DNA of 64,000 bases from Planctomycetota bacterium (GTDB taxonomy: Bacteria; Planctomycetota; JAJSAM01): the NCBI GenBank assembly GCA_024274785.1, contig JAJSAM010000031.1, positions 62,001 to 126,000 on the forward strand. The letters run 5' to 3'. The translations under genes and the position numbers were made by a program. The notes under the pieces are model-generated. The model was not told the origin of the DNA. It was given only the letters and a program-made list of their open reading frames with translations, and made no database searches. How positions within the stretch are numbered: the stretch's first letter is position 1; each line of letters opens with the position of its first letter. Shown here one piece after another: positions 17,767 through 26,626 of the stretch.

Positions 17767-19787
17767 GGATCCGGAAGCTCTTTCGAGCAACGCTGTTCGC
17801 CACCGCCGCCCTCTCCGCGGCGGCCGGACTCGCGTTCCAGATCTGCTGGTACGCGTTCCCGCTCCCCGAAAAGTATCTCGACCCGACGCCGGTCGGACCG
17901 GTGGTGCTCGCTCGGAACGGGCGCCCACTGCTCGGCCTGACGGATCGGAACGGGCAGTGGACCCGGCCGGTGCGGTTGAAGGGCATCAGCCCGTGGCTCC
18001 AGAAGGCGACCATCGCCGTCGAGGACCGGCGGTTCTTCGAGCACCGGGGCATCGATCCCATCGCGGTGTTCCGGGCGGCGGGGCAGAATATCACCAGGGC
18101 CCGGGTGGTGAGCGGCGCCAGCACCCTCACCATGCAACTCTGTCGTCTGCTTTCCCCCCGCCCCCGGACCTTCACCGCAAAGAGCATCGAGGCCTTCCGC
18201 GCCTTGCAGATCGAGTCCCGGCTCGACAAGATCGAGATCCTCGAGCGCTACCTCGGCCTCGCTCCCTACGGAGGAAACATCCGGGGGGTGGAGGCCGCGA
18301 GTCGAATCTGGTTCGGGAAGAGCGCCGCCGACCTCTGCCTGCCGGAGGCGGCGCTGCTGGCGGGGCTGCCCCAGTCTCCTTCCCGCCTGCGACCGGATCG
18401 CTACCCGGAGCGCGCCGAGAATCGCCGGGCGACCGTGCTTCGCGCGATGGTTCGGGAGGGCATGATCACACCGGCCGAGTTCCGGAGTGCAAGTGAGCAG
18501 CCCCTCGGGGTCCGGCCGCTCGGAAGCGCGGCGGACCGGTGGCGCTCCCCGATGGGACGGCACGTGGCCTGGTGGGCGCTTTACCGCCGTCCGGAAGGCG
18601 GGCGCACCACCATCGATCTCGATCTGCAGGAGGTGGTCGAGGAGAGAGCTCTGGCCCATGCCGCCACACTGCCCGCCAAAACGGACGTCTCGGTGGTGGT
18701 GATCCACGTGGAAAGCGGCGAGATCCGCGCGCTTGTCGGCTCCACGAACTTCGATGATCCGGCCGACGGCCAGGTGAACGGGGCGCTCGCCTGGCGCAGT
18801 CCCGGGTCGGCCCTGAAGCCCTTTCTCTTCGCCGCCGCCTTCTCCGCGGGCCGGCTCGGGCCGCGATCACCGGTTCCGGATCGGCCGCTCGATCGCCGGG
18901 GATATCGTCCGGGAAACTTCCGGCCCGGATACGCCGGCACCGTCACCGCGGCCAGAGCGCTGCAGACCTCGCTCAATCTTCCGGCGCTGCGCATCACCGA
19001 GGCGGTGGGGATCTCCCGGTGCGTGGGCGTCCTGCAATCGGCCGGTATTCGCCTTCCGCAGGACGCCGCGGCACGGGGTGGGCTGGCGCTCGCCACCGGC
19101 GCGCTGGAGGTCCGGCTGCTCGACCTTACCAATGCCTACGCCACACTGGCCCGAGAAGGAGTGCAGCGGGCTCCCCGGCTGTTTTTCGACGAGGAGGCTC
19201 CGGAGCACCGGGCCCTCTCGAAGGACGTCTCGGCAGCGATCACCGATATCCTCTCCGTCGATCATCGAGCCCCGAACCACCCCTCCTCGGCAAGCGGCGC
19301 ATTCCCCGCATGGTTCTCCTGGAAGACCGGCACGAGTTCGGGGTCGCGAGATGCGCTCGCCGTGGGGCACAACGGCACCTTCGCCATCGGCGTGTGGGTG
19401 GGACGGTTTTCAGGCGCGGGGCACCCGCGCTACATCGGCGCCACCGCGGCGGAACCGCTCCTCGCCACTCTCTTCCTCCACCCGGCCCTCGCCGTGACCA
19501 GGCGCCCCCCCGAGCCACCGGAGATCGCCATCCGACGCCCCCTCTTCGCGAAGCGGGAGCGTCTCCGGGTCCGCAGCCCTTCCGCGGGTACGGTGCTCCT
19601 GGCCCTCGATGGTCGCGCCGTGGTGCGCCCCGCCGCCAGCCGGCAGGCGCCGGGTTCGTGGTTCCTGAACGGCCGACTCCTGACGAGAGAGGAGGCGACG
19701 CGCCTGGAACTCCTGCCCGGCACCTACGTGCTGCTGCGCGTGGAGCAGGATGGCGAGGCGGCGAGGGCGGAGTTCCGGGTGCAATAG
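17763..19787 (+). CDS. pbpC: Penicillin-binding protein 1C (bifunctional peptidoglycan synthase)
   Basis: A 674-residue class A PBP with an N-terminal membrane anchor (about residues 7-28). The GT51 glycosyltransferase motifs are AVEDRRFFEHRGID (catalytic E87), GASTLTMQL and ILERYLGLAPYGGNIRGVEA. The transpeptidase domain has the SxxK motif in RSPGSALKPF (S349, K352), SLN in QTSLNLPA, and KTGTSSG (K521). A C-terminal beta domain typical of PBP1C follows. It polymerises and can cross-link glycan in the periplasm. The start is a TTG at 17763 after GGAGG, overlapping the macroglobulin stop (TTGA). The macroglobulin-pbpC pair is a known conserved arrangement, thought to guard and repair the envelope after attack. 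Confidence 0.92.
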   Translation: MRIRKLFRATLFATAALSAAAGLAFQICWYAFPLPEKYLDPTPVGPVVLARNGRPLLGLTDRNGQWTRPVRLKGISPWLQKATIAVEDRRFFEHRGIDPIAVFRAAGQNITRARVVSGASTLTMQLCRLLSPRPRTFTAKSIEAFRALQIESRLDKIEILERYLGLAPYGGNIRGVEAASRIWFGKSAADLCLPEAALLAGLPQSPSRLRPDRYPERAENRRATVLRAMVREGMITPAEFRSASEQPLGVRPLGSAADRWRSPMGRHVAWWALYRRPEGGRTTIDLDLQEVVEERALAHAATLPAKTDVSVVVIHVESGEIRALVGSTNFDDPADGQVNGALAWRSPGSALKPFLFAAAFSAGRLGPRSPVPDRPLDRRGYRPGNFRPGYAGTVTAARALQTSLNLPALRITEAVGISRCVGVLQSAGIRLPQDAAARGGLALATGALEVRLLDLTNAYATLAREGVQRAPRLFFDEEAPEHRALSKDVSAAITDILSVDHRAPNHPSSASGAFPAWFSWKTGTSSGSRDALAVGHNGTFAIGVWVGRFSGAGHPRYIGATAAEPLLATLFLHPALAVTRRPPEPPEIAIRRPLFAKRERLRVRSPSAGTVLLALDGRAVVRPAASRQAPGSWFLNGRLLTREEATRLELLPGTYVLLRVEQDGEAARAEFRVQ

Positions 19788-19824
19788 CCCTGCTGCTTCA
19801 CTGCTTCACCGCGGTTCAGCAGGG
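19788..19824. terminator. Hairpin between convergent pbpC and fRMsr genes
   Basis: CCCTGCTG starts right after the pbpC stop and pairs with CAGCAGGG 21 nt later, an 8-bp perfect stem. The right arm covers the last codons of the opposing gene. Bidirectional termination is plausible. Confidence 0.45.
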
Positions 19825-20283
19825 TTCCTCCAGCAACTGCAGGATCCGGCCCAACCCCTCCCGATCCTCCGCATCGAAGTTTCCGAGTCGATGCGAGTCC
19901 AGGTCCAGCACGCCGATGATGTCGCCGCACTGGTTGAAATGGGGGAGCGCGATTTCAGAGCGCGCCCGGGGGTCGCAAGCCACGTGGCTGGCGGCCTGCG
20001 CGACGTCCTCGACGATGAGTGGTTCGAGGGCATCGAGCGCCGACCAGCACACCCCTTTCGGAGGTGCGAGCACCAGGCAGGCCACCGGGCCCTGATAGAC
20101 ATCCACGACGAGATGCTCGTTCGAGAGCATGTAGAAACCGGTCCACGACACCCCGGTCAGCTTGTGGTGGAGCACGGCCACCGCGGTCGCTCTCCGGGCG
20201 ATGGGTTCCCGCACGGGTTCGATGAGCTCGGCGATCTGATCAGCCATCCGGGCGTAACGGGCGAGTTTGGTGTGAGCGCTCAT
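19816..20283 (-). CDS. msrC: GAF-domain free methionine-(R)-sulfoxide reductase
   Basis: A 155-residue single GAF-domain protein with the fRMsr pattern. It has SWTGFYML, VVDVYQGPVACLVL, a Cys in PKGVCWSAL, another in SHVACDPRARSEIALP, and DIIGVLDLDS. The family reduces free methionine-R-sulfoxide using two or three active-site cysteines and thioredoxin. The Cys of GVCxxA and of HxACDxxxRSE are kept, and two upstream Met codons (20289, 20307) are also possible starts. The closing residues DREGLGRILQLLEEPC agree with the family end. It sits convergent to pbpC. An unrelated GAF sensor is less likely because the cysteine positions match. Confidence 0.8.
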   Translation of the reverse strand: MSAHTKLARYARMADQIAELIEPVREPIARRATAVAVLHHKLTGVSWTGFYMLSNEHLVVDVYQGPVACLVLAPPKGVCWSALDALEPLIVEDVAQAASHVACDPRARSEIALPHFNQCGDIIGVLDLDSHRLGNFDAEDREGLGRILQLLEEPC

Positions 20284-20611
20284 GGGCATCCAGTGTAACC
20301 AGACCAAAGCGAGTCGACGCGACTCACATCGAAGCGAGGCTGGACGGCCGGTCCCACCTTCCGGCGCCGCGGCAGTGTATTGAACATCCAGGCGTCACCG
20401 CGCGGCGCACCGAACGGGCCATACCATGTGGATCGAAAGCAACCGGGCCATGGGAATCGTCATCGTGGGTTTGGGTACCGCACCACGGGGCTCCGGGGCC
20501 CCGGGTGCCCGAAATGACCCTCATATGCTGTTTGGAAGGCATGGCCCCGGTCGCTAAAATCCGCAAAATTCGGACCCCATTTCACCAACCGCACAGCCAA
20601 AGGAACGAAAC
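20284..20611. other. 328-bp intergenic region between divergent msrC and ferredoxin genes
   Basis: It holds the 12-bp palindrome CCGGGGCCCCGG (20493-20504) in a C/G-rich patch, and a promoter-like pair just before the ferredoxin gene (separate entry). I see no coding frame or RNA gene. Confidence 0.5.
20532..20560 (+). promoter_or_regulatory. Sigma-70-like promoter upstream of ferredoxin gene
   Basis: TTGGAA (20532-20537) and TAAAAT (20555-20560) are 17 bp apart, matching TTGACA/TATAAT at 4 of 6 and 5 of 6 positions in otherwise GC-rich DNA. Transcription would start near 20567, leaving a leader of about 45 nt before the ATG at 20612. Confidence 0.45.
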
Positions 20612-20845
20612 ATGGCCGACGCGAGCGACAAGGTTGCCGAGAACGTACCGGGCAAGTACTACGTGGACACGAACTGCAGCGCCTGCATGGTGTGCTGCGA
20701 TACCGCCCCGGACAACTTCAAGATGACGGACGACGAGGAGCACGCGTTCGTCTGCAAGCAGCCCGAAAACGCCGACGAGGAAGCCCTCTGCGAAGAGGCG
20801 ATGGAAGGTTGCCCCGAAGAGACGATCGGCGACGACGGCGCCTAG
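20612..20845 (+). CDS. Small ferredoxin, single Fe-S cluster type
   Basis: A 77-residue acidic protein with the cluster motif CSACMVCC (CxxCxxC, residues about 22-28) and the distal Cys-Pro of EEAMEGCPEETI. This is the layout of monocluster [3Fe-4S]/[4Fe-4S] ferredoxins such as those of Desulfovibrio, where one Cys pair may bind a cluster and an internal disulfide may replace the second. It is a soluble one-electron carrier, and the partner is unknown. AAAGGAA precedes the ATG, and a promoter-like pair lies 45 bp upstream. The gene is single, followed by a strong hairpin, so it is likely monocistronic. Confidence 0.88.
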   Translation: MADASDKVAENVPGKYYVDTNCSACMVCCDTAPDNFKMTDDEEHAFVCKQPENADEEALCEEAMEGCPEETIGDDGA

Positions 20846-20892
20846 GCACCGATCTCCCGCAGAATTCCGGACTCCTTCGGACCGGGCACAGC

Positions 20893-20939
20893 CGGCCCCG
20901 AGCGGTTTCTCGTGCCACGGGAAACTTGCTCCGGGGCCG
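20893..20939. terminator. Nested stem-loop after the ferredoxin gene
   Basis: An outer 8-bp stem, CGGCCCCG (20893-20900) with CGGGGCCG (20932-20939), encloses an inner hairpin at 20905-20925. The inner one is GTTTCTCGT, a GCC loop, then ACGGGAAAC, nine pairs including one G-U. It could terminate the ferredoxin transcript or be a structured leader of the gene starting at 20996. Confidence 0.45.
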
Positions 20940-20995
20940 TCGATGCGCCACATTCCGGCCTCCCCTTCCGGGTTGCACCGACGTTGGAGTCTGTC

Positions 20996-22474
20996 ATGAG
21001 AAGCAGGTTTCTCCCCCTCGTCATCGTCCTCCTTCTCGCGTCCGGCGCCCTCGCGCAGGACGGGAACAACGGGCCGATTCGCGGGAACCGGAGCAATGCC
21101 AGGCCCGATCCCCGAGCCCTCGGCGCGCTCGGTGGCGAGGGCATCCCCGCCACGGGTGAAGCACTGCGGGCGGCCCGGCTGCGGCCTCCGGCGGTGGGCG
21201 TCCTGATCACCTCCCTGCTCTCTGGCGGTGCGGGCGAAACCGGCGGGCTGGAGGTCGGCGACGTCATCATCGGCATCGGCAGGAAGTCGCTCTCCGGCAA
21301 GACCCCGCCGTTTCTCCGGCTCGCGGAATTGATCGAGGCCCCACGCAAAGCCGGCGTGCCGGCGATCGTGAAGGTGCGCCGGGAGGGGAAAACCGAGCAG
21401 ATCGGAATCCTGGTCCCCGGAACCACGAAGCATCCGAAGACCTGCCCCGAAAAGTGCGAACGCTGCACCGCCATCCTCCACCTGGCCCTCGAGAAGCTCG
21501 CCTCGATGCAGGCCGAGGACGGCTCGCTGCCCACGAAACTCGGCGGCGCGAATGGCCGGACCGCCGTCACCGTCATCGCCGGCCTCGCTTTCCTGGCCTC
21601 GGGCTCCACCCCCACCGAGGGCCCCTACTCGAAGAACATCCAGGCGGCTCGAAAGTGGCTCGTCGCAAATGCCGGCCACGAAAACGACGCCCTCACCCGA
21701 TCCAGCGGCAAGAACTGGTCCCAGGTGAACTGGGCGCTCGGCTACGCACCGCTCTTTCTCGCCCGCGTCGAGGCGCTCGCTCCCGAACGGGCGACGCTGA
21801 CCCGCCTCGACGAGATGCGCACGGACCTGATCCGGAACATGGAGCCGACGGGCGGCTGGGCCCACGGTCCCCGCAACGACCTGCCCTATCCGCTCGGTTA
21901 CGCGGAACTGACCGCCACCGGCAACATCTGCCTGGCGGCCCTCGGCGAGCTGAAGTCCCTCGGGCTCGAGGTTCCGGACGAGGTGATCGTCAAGGCGGTC
22001 AACTACATCGAGCGGTCCTCGGACGGCGGCGGCGGGGTCGGCTATTCCACGCGTCCGGGCCAGCAGGGCCTGGGTTCCGCGGGGCGGTCCGCTTCCGCGC
22101 TGTTCGCCATGTCGAGGCTCCGGCTCGAGCGCCACCCGTTCTACAAGAAGCTGACTTCCTACCTCCGGCGCAATCTGGCCGACATCCCGGACGGCCACGT
22201 CTCCCCCGACTTCCACATGTTCTTCGCCTCCCTGGCCTGCCGCGTGCTCGGCAAGCGCGACTGGAGCACGTTCGTGAACCAGTTCCGGCTCGAGTTCCTC
22301 TCCCTGCAAAACGGAGACGGGACCTTCGGCGTCCGCCCGGCGGACACGAGCCGGTTCGGCATGTCGAACACCGACCGGACGATGGGCGTCGCGTGGCGGA
22401 CGGCGACGTTCGCCATGATCCTGGCGCTTCCCTCCGGCCACCTGGATCTCCCGGCGGGCGAGTTGGCGCGCTGA
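20996..22474 (+). CDS. Exported PDZ-domain protein with terpenoid-cyclase-like toroid domain
   Basis: A 492-residue protein with a signal peptide (SRFLPLVIVLLLASGALAQ). Residues about 55-145 form a PDZ-like domain (VGVLITSLLSGGAGETGGLE, then GDVIIGIG and a carboxylate-loop-like region). A short cysteine-rich linker TCPEKCERCTAIL (about residue 160) follows. From there on, alpha/alpha-toroid repeats are seen as LEKLASMQAEDGSLP, TGGWAHGPRNDLP and FLSLQNGDGTFGVRP, resembling prenyltransferase/squalene-cyclase folds but without catalytic motifs. A paralogue at 60113 shares the same linker. GGAG precedes the ATG. An envelope substrate-binding or scaffold role is inferred; the PDZ domain suggests binding to protein C-termini. 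Confidence 0.7.
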   Translation: MRSRFLPLVIVLLLASGALAQDGNNGPIRGNRSNARPDPRALGALGGEGIPATGEALRAARLRPPAVGVLITSLLSGGAGETGGLEVGDVIIGIGRKSLSGKTPPFLRLAELIEAPRKAGVPAIVKVRREGKTEQIGILVPGTTKHPKTCPEKCERCTAILHLALEKLASMQAEDGSLPTKLGGANGRTAVTVIAGLAFLASGSTPTEGPYSKNIQAARKWLVANAGHENDALTRSSGKNWSQVNWALGYAPLFLARVEALAPERATLTRLDEMRTDLIRNMEPTGGWAHGPRNDLPYPLGYAELTATGNICLAALGELKSLGLEVPDEVIVKAVNYIERSSDGGGGVGYSTRPGQQGLGSAGRSASALFAMSRLRLERHPFYKKLTSYLRRNLADIPDGHVSPDFHMFFASLACRVLGKRDWSTFVNQFRLEFLSLQNGDGTFGVRPADTSRFGMSNTDRTMGVAWRTATFAMILALPSGHLDLPAGELAR

Positions 22475-22562
22475 GCCGAAGGCGGAGCTCGACGGGACGG
22501 TCTCCCGGCCGCCGGACACGAATGATGAGCCGCACAGCCTGCCGGCGTGTAGACTGCGCCTC

Positions 22563-24308
22563 ATGACCGTGGACTCCCCCGAAACCGCCTGGGTGCTGGC
22601 CCGGGCTGAGCCTGAAATCGCGCGCGAGCTGGCCCGGGACGTGGGGATTTCCCCTCTCTGCGGACAACTCCTGCTCAATCGGGGCGTTCGCGAACCCGAT
22701 GATGCCCGGCGGTTCCTCCGGCCGGCCATGACCGACCTCGCCGACCCTTCGGAGATCGCCGGCATGGGCGCGGCGGCGGAGCGAGTCGCCCGCGCCGTCC
22801 GGGACCAGGAAAAGGTGGTGGTTTACGGGGACTACGACGTGGACGGAATCTCCAGCACGGCCCTGCTCTCCACGTTCCTGAACCTCCTCGGCGCCGACGC
22901 CGGCGGCTATCTGCCAAACCGGTTCGACGAGGGCTACGGATTGAATGCGAACGCCGTCCGCCGGATCGCTTCGTCCGGCACGGACCTGCTGGTCACCGTC
23001 GACCACGGCACCACCGCGATCAGGGAGATCACCCTGGCCCGGGAACTCGGGCTGGATGTGATCGTGATCGACCACCACACTCCCGCGGAGGAGCTGCCCC
23101 CGGCCAACGCGGTCGTCAATCCCCACCTCTCCGGTTCACCCGGTCTCTGCGGCGTCGGCGTCACGTTCAAGGTGGCCTGGGCGGTGGCGCGGGAGCTTTC
23201 CGGCAGCCGTCGGGTGGCCGCGGTCCACCGGGAATTCCTGACCGACAGTCTCGCTCTCGTCGCGCTCGGAACGGTGGCGGACGTGGTCCCCCTCAAGGGC
23301 GAGAACCGGATCCTGACCCACTTTGGACTCGGCCAACTGCGGGACAGCAAGTCCCCCGGAATCAGGGCGCTGTTCTCCATCGCCGGCCTTGGTGACGAAT
23401 TGCCTACCGCCACCGACATCGGCTTCAAGCTGGCGCCACGCATCAACGCCGCGGGCCGGCTGGGACAGGCCGACCTCGCCCTGGAACTTCTGCTCACCAC
23501 GAACTCCCACCGGGCCACCGAGATCGCATCCCTGCTCGACAAGGAGAACAACCGCCGCCGCAGGATCGAGCTCTCCATCTTCGAGATGGCGGTTCGCGAC
23601 GTGGAGGAGACCTACGCCCCCGAACACCTCGGTGCGATCGCCCTCGGGGATGAGAAGTGGCACGCCGGCGTGATCGGCATCGTGGCGTCCAGGCTGGTGA
23701 CGAAGTACCGGCTCCCCACCGCCCTGGCCGCCTTCGACGGGGGCCTGGGCCGTGGTTCCTGCCGCAGCATCCCCGCGCTGGCACTGCCGGACGCCCTCGC
23801 GGAATGTGCCCGGCACCTCGAATCCTGGGGCGGACACGCCGCCGCGGCCGGGTTCACGATTCGCGAGGAGAACTTCGAAGCGTTCCGGGAGGACTTCAAC
23901 CAGGCGGTGGCGAAGCGGCTTCAGCCGGCCGACCGGATCCGTCCGGTGCGGATCGACGCCACCGCGAGGTTCGACGAGATCTCCCCGGCCTTCATCCGCG
24001 AACTGGACCGGATCGGGCCTTTCGGCGAAGGGAACCGCGAACCGGTGTTCGCCACCCGTGGGCTGCGTGTGGCCGGCCAGGTCCGGCGGATGGGCAAGAC
24101 CGGGGACCACGTGAACTTCCTCGCCAGCGACGGGGAGCGGACCTTCCGGGCGGTGGGCTTCCGCATGGGTGCGCTGGCGGACGACCTGGCGGACGCGCCG
24201 GCGGTGGACCTGGCCTACACACCGCGGTTCGACGATTGGCGCAAGGACGGGGCGATCGAACTCAGGCTCAAGGACGCGATGGCGGGCAATGGACGAACGG
24301 GCAACTGA
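22563..24308 (+). CDS. recJ: Single-stranded-DNA-specific exonuclease RecJ
   Basis: A 581-residue DHH-family 5'-3' exonuclease acting in recombination and repair. The metal-binding motifs are YGDYDVDGISS (D90, D92, D94), LVTVDHGTTA, VIDHHTPAEELPPANAVVNP (D170, H171, H172) and LGTVADVVPL. The DHHA1 domain shows GHAAAAGFTI and the OB fold follows at the C-terminus (GQVRRMGKTGDHVNFLAS). The length agrees with E. coli RecJ (577). The ATG at 22563 lies after TAGACTGCGCCTC. The 3' end overlaps pcm by 20 bp, opening a five-gene overlapped run (recJ, pcm, DedA, LOG-like, acyP). Confidence 0.93.
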   Translation: MTVDSPETAWVLARAEPEIARELARDVGISPLCGQLLLNRGVREPDDARRFLRPAMTDLADPSEIAGMGAAAERVARAVRDQEKVVVYGDYDVDGISSTALLSTFLNLLGADAGGYLPNRFDEGYGLNANAVRRIASSGTDLLVTVDHGTTAIREITLARELGLDVIVIDHHTPAEELPPANAVVNPHLSGSPGLCGVGVTFKVAWAVARELSGSRRVAAVHREFLTDSLALVALGTVADVVPLKGENRILTHFGLGQLRDSKSPGIRALFSIAGLGDELPTATDIGFKLAPRINAAGRLGQADLALELLLTTNSHRATEIASLLDKENNRRRRIELSIFEMAVRDVEETYAPEHLGAIALGDEKWHAGVIGIVASRLVTKYRLPTALAAFDGGLGRGSCRSIPALALPDALAECARHLESWGGHAAAAGFTIREENFEAFREDFNQAVAKRLQPADRIRPVRIDATARFDEISPAFIRELDRIGPFGEGNREPVFATRGLRVAGQVRRMGKTGDHVNFLASDGERTFRAVGFRMGALADDLADAPAVDLAYTPRFDDWRKDGAIELRLKDAMAGNGRTGN

Positions 24309-24933
24309 CCGACTCGACATGGTCACCAGGCAAATCGAGAGGCGCGGGGTTCGCGACGCCGCGGTCCTGACCGCCATGCGCGCCATCCCCCGCCACGAGT
24401 TCATTCCCGAGAGGGACCGGCACCGCGCCTACGAAGACCACCCGGTGCCGATCGGCAGTGATCAGACGATCTCCCAGCCGTACATGGTCGCGGTCATGAC
24501 CGAGCGCCTGCGGCTGCACCGGAAGAGCCGCGTCCTCGAGATCGGCACCGGATCCGGCTACCAGACGGCGGTCCTCGCGACGCTCGCCGCCGAGGTCTTC
24601 ACCATCGAGCGCCTCCCGGAACTCTCCGCCCGGGCGCGGATGACGCTGACCGCACTCGGCTACGACAATATCCGGTACCGGGTCGAAGACGGCAGCGTCG
24701 GCTGGCCGGAAGCCGCCCCTTTCGACGGCATCATCGTCACCGCCGCAGCGCCGCGGGTTCCCGCCGCGCTGGTGGCCCAACTCGGCGATCCCGGTGTGCT
24801 CGCGGCGCCGATCGGCAGCCGCGGCTCCCAGGACCTGGTCACGATCAGCCGGTCTGAAGACGGCGACGTGACCACGACCCACTTCAGGTGTTCTTTCGTG
24901 CCCCTTATCGGGGTGGAAGGGTTTCCCGACTGA
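24289..24933 (+). CDS. pcm: Protein-L-isoaspartate O-methyltransferase
   Basis: A 214-residue PCMT that methylates isoaspartyl residues of aged proteins using S-adenosylmethionine. It has the typical opening [18 protein letters not shown], the active-site-loop [17 protein letters not shown], motif [17 protein letters not shown], and the later [14 protein letters not shown]. The length matches the family (208-230). The ATG at 24289 lies inside the 3' end of recJ, a typical overlap. The gene ends with TGATG shared with the DedA start. Neighbouring recJ and pcm genes suggest a maintenance operon, which is inference. Confidence 0.93.
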   Translation: MDERATDRLDMVTRQIERRGVRDAAVLTAMRAIPRHEFIPERDRHRAYEDHPVPIGSDQTISQPYMVAVMTERLRLHRKSRVLEIGTGSGYQTAVLATLAAEVFTIERLPELSARARMTLTALGYDNIRYRVEDGSVGWPEAAPFDGIIVTAAAPRVPAALVAQLGDPGVLAAPIGSRGSQDLVTISRSEDGDVTTTHFRCSFVPLIGVEGFPD

Positions 24934-25610
24934 TGCTCGACTCGGTCTGGCAGTTCCTGGACACGGTATGGCAATTCCTGACCCACGGCGTCGACACGCT
25001 GGGCTACCCCGGGATCATCGGCCTGATGGGACTCGAATCGTCCTTCTTCCCCTTCCCGAGCGAAGTGGTCGTGCCTCCCGGCGGCGCGCTGGCGAGGGAG
25101 GGGCAGATGTCTCTCGCACTGGTGATCCTCAGTGGAATCACCGGTTCCATGCTCGGTGCGCTCTTCAACTACTGGCTCGCCGTGAAGCTGGGACGCCCTT
25201 TCTGCATCAAGTACGGAAGGTACTTCCTGCTCTCGGAAAAGAAGTTCGAGAAGTCCGAGCAATTCTTCAAGCGCCACGGCGAGATCGGCACCTTCATCGG
25301 CCGCCTGCTCCCGGGTGTCCGGCAACTCATCTCCTTCCCCGCCGGGCTGGCGCGCATGCCGCTCTCGCGCTTCTGCCTCTGGACCGCGCTCGGATCGGGG
25401 ATCTGGGTGACGGTGCTGGCGTTCGTCGGGTACTACGTCGGGCGCGATCTGTCGGTGGTCAAGGAACACTCCCACAAGATCCTCCTTTACATGGTCCCGG
25501 CGCTCGTCATCCTCGTGGTGGGTTACGTCGTCTGGGACCGGAAGTTCCGGAAGCGGGAGGAGCTTCCGGAGACCGCCGCGGCGGGAGCCGATGAGGAGCA
25601 GACACCGTGA
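24933..25610 (+). CDS. DedA family inner-membrane protein
   Basis: A 225-residue protein with four or five hydrophobic segments. The family signatures are [22 protein letters not shown], with its conserved acidic residue, and [20 protein letters not shown] with the conserved RxxPxxR-like arginine motif. DedA proteins are implicated in membrane homeostasis, polyprenyl-phosphate recycling and drug resistance. The closing part is a charged tail. The start ATG shares its first base with the pcm stop (TGATG), and the stop overlaps the next gene's GTG. The start was chosen for that coupling. Related SNARE-associated (DedA/VTT) proteins would give the same pattern. Confidence 0.88.
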   Translation: MLDSVWQFLDTVWQFLTHGVDTLGYPGIIGLMGLESSFFPFPSEVVVPPGGALAREGQMSLALVILSGITGSMLGALFNYWLAVKLGRPFCIKYGRYFLLSEKKFEKSEQFFKRHGEIGTFIGRLLPGVRQLISFPAGLARMPLSRFCLWTALGSGIWVTVLAFVGYYVGRDLSVVKEHSHKILLYMVPALVILVVGYVVWDRKFRKREELPETAAAGADEEQTP

Positions 25611-26089
25611 AGGAACTGGTTTCGGTCATCGGCGGCGGCGCCTGCGCGCCGGAAGACTACGCCCGGGCGCGGGAAGTGGGACGCCTGCTGGCCGAACGGG
25701 GGTACGGCGTCGTGACCGGGGGGCTCGGAGGAGTGATGGAGGCTGCGCATCGGGGTGCGCACGAAGCGGGCGGACTGACCATCGCCGTTCTTCCCGGCAG
25801 CATGCGCGAGGCGGCCAACCCCTACGCCGAAGTCGTCCTCACGACCGGCCTGGCGGACGCGCGCAACGTGATCGTGGCGACCTCCGGCCGCGCGGTCGTC
25901 GCGGTGGGAGGCAGCTTCGGGACCCTCTCCGAGATGGCCTTCGCTCTCAAGCACAATATCCCGGTGATCGGCCTCGAGAGCTGGACTCTGCCGGAACACC
26001 GACTCCCCACCGAGGGGGTCCGTACCGCGGCCTCGCCGGCCGAGGCCGTGGATCTCGTGGATCAGTTCGTCAGGGGGAACTCCGGATGA
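25607..26089 (+). CDS. LOG-like / TIGR00725 family nucleotide-binding protein
   Basis: A 160-residue Rossmann-type protein with the LOG signatures [14 protein letters not shown] and [15 protein letters not shown], corresponding to GGxxGxMxAxxxGA and PGGxGTxxE. The PGG is changed to VGG. LOG enzymes are cytokinin riboside 5'-monophosphate phosphoribohydrolases, and the shorter TIGR00725 branch has no clear activity and is often called a lysine decarboxylase relative. The GTG at 25607 overlaps the DedA stop (GTGA) and the stop overlaps acyP (ATGA). The first residues are VSVIGGGA, which is the start of the first beta strand. Confidence 0.8.
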   Translation: MKELVSVIGGGACAPEDYARAREVGRLLAERGYGVVTGGLGGVMEAAHRGAHEAGGLTIAVLPGSMREAANPYAEVVLTTGLADARNVIVATSGRAVVAVGGSFGTLSEMAFALKHNIPVIGLESWTLPEHRLPTEGVRTAASPAEAVDLVDQFVRGNSG

Positions 26090-26361
26090 GCCGGCGCGTC
26101 CACCTCATCGTCGTTGGACGGGTGCAGGGCGTCTGTTTCCTGGACTGCACCAGGAGCGAAGCGCGCAGATTGGGGCTGACCGGATGGGTGCGCAATCTCC
26201 CCACCGGGGACGTCGAGATCCTCGCCGAAGGCCCCGAAGAGAAGCTGAGAGACCTCGTCACCTGGAGCCGGCTGGGCTCCCCGATGGCAAAGGTGATCGA
26301 CCTCTCGGTTGCCTGGGAGGATGCGCACGACGAGTTCGAGAGGTTCGAGGTCACGCGATAG
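26086..26361 (+). CDS. acyP: Acylphosphatase-like protein lacking the catalytic arginine
   Basis: A 91-residue protein with the alpha/beta sandwich sequence of acylphosphatases: VVGRVQGVCFLD, GLTGWVRNLPTGDVEILAEG, and an end F-E-R-F-E-V. The family motif is G-x-V-Q-G-V-x-[FY]-R, and the Arg that binds the phosphate and the Asn (here N37) are the catalytic pair. In this protein position 19 is Leu (codon CTG at 26140-26142) while Asn 37 is kept. It is therefore probably inactive or altered unless the base is a sequencing error. The ATG at 26086 overlaps the preceding gene's stop, completing the recJ run. Confidence 0.85.
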   Translation: MSRRVHLIVVGRVQGVCFLDCTRSEARRLGLTGWVRNLPTGDVEILAEGPEEKLRDLVTWSRLGSPMAKVIDLSVAWEDAHDEFERFEVTR

Positions 26362-26626
26362 GTTCACAGCGCGGCCCTGCCGCATGGAGGGTCGACCTCC
26401 GGGCGACCGTGCCGGCAGTCCGAGCACGTCACGCGGGTTTTACGAGTGCCGCAAAGATCTCGAACGTCACCTCGCCCGAATCGTGCCGGATGTAGTGTCG
26501 GCCAGGCGGGCTGAACTCGGAGCCGGAGCGACCGTTTCCGTGACTCCCGGCAGGATACAGGTTCGATTCCTCCCGATCGGCGGGTGAATCGGGGCTCGAA
26601 GAGCCCCCCGTCAAGAAGCGACTCTT
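26362..26626. other. Intergenic region after acyP with a strong hairpin and a short coding-like remnant
   Basis: GGGGCTC and GAGCCCC around a GAA loop (26591-26607) form a 7-bp hairpin that may terminate transcription. On the minus strand, 26431-26560 reads as a stop-free run of plausible codon use (it includes HYIRHDSGEVTFEIFAALVK), but it lacks a good start and a ribosome site. I treat it as a remnant, not a gene. Confidence 0.35.

Noticed and set aside
26481..26590. tRNA-like T-arm sequence (CAGGTTCGATTCCT)
   Set aside because: Only three stem pairs form around the loop, and no matching acceptor, D or anticodon arm is found within a plausible distance.
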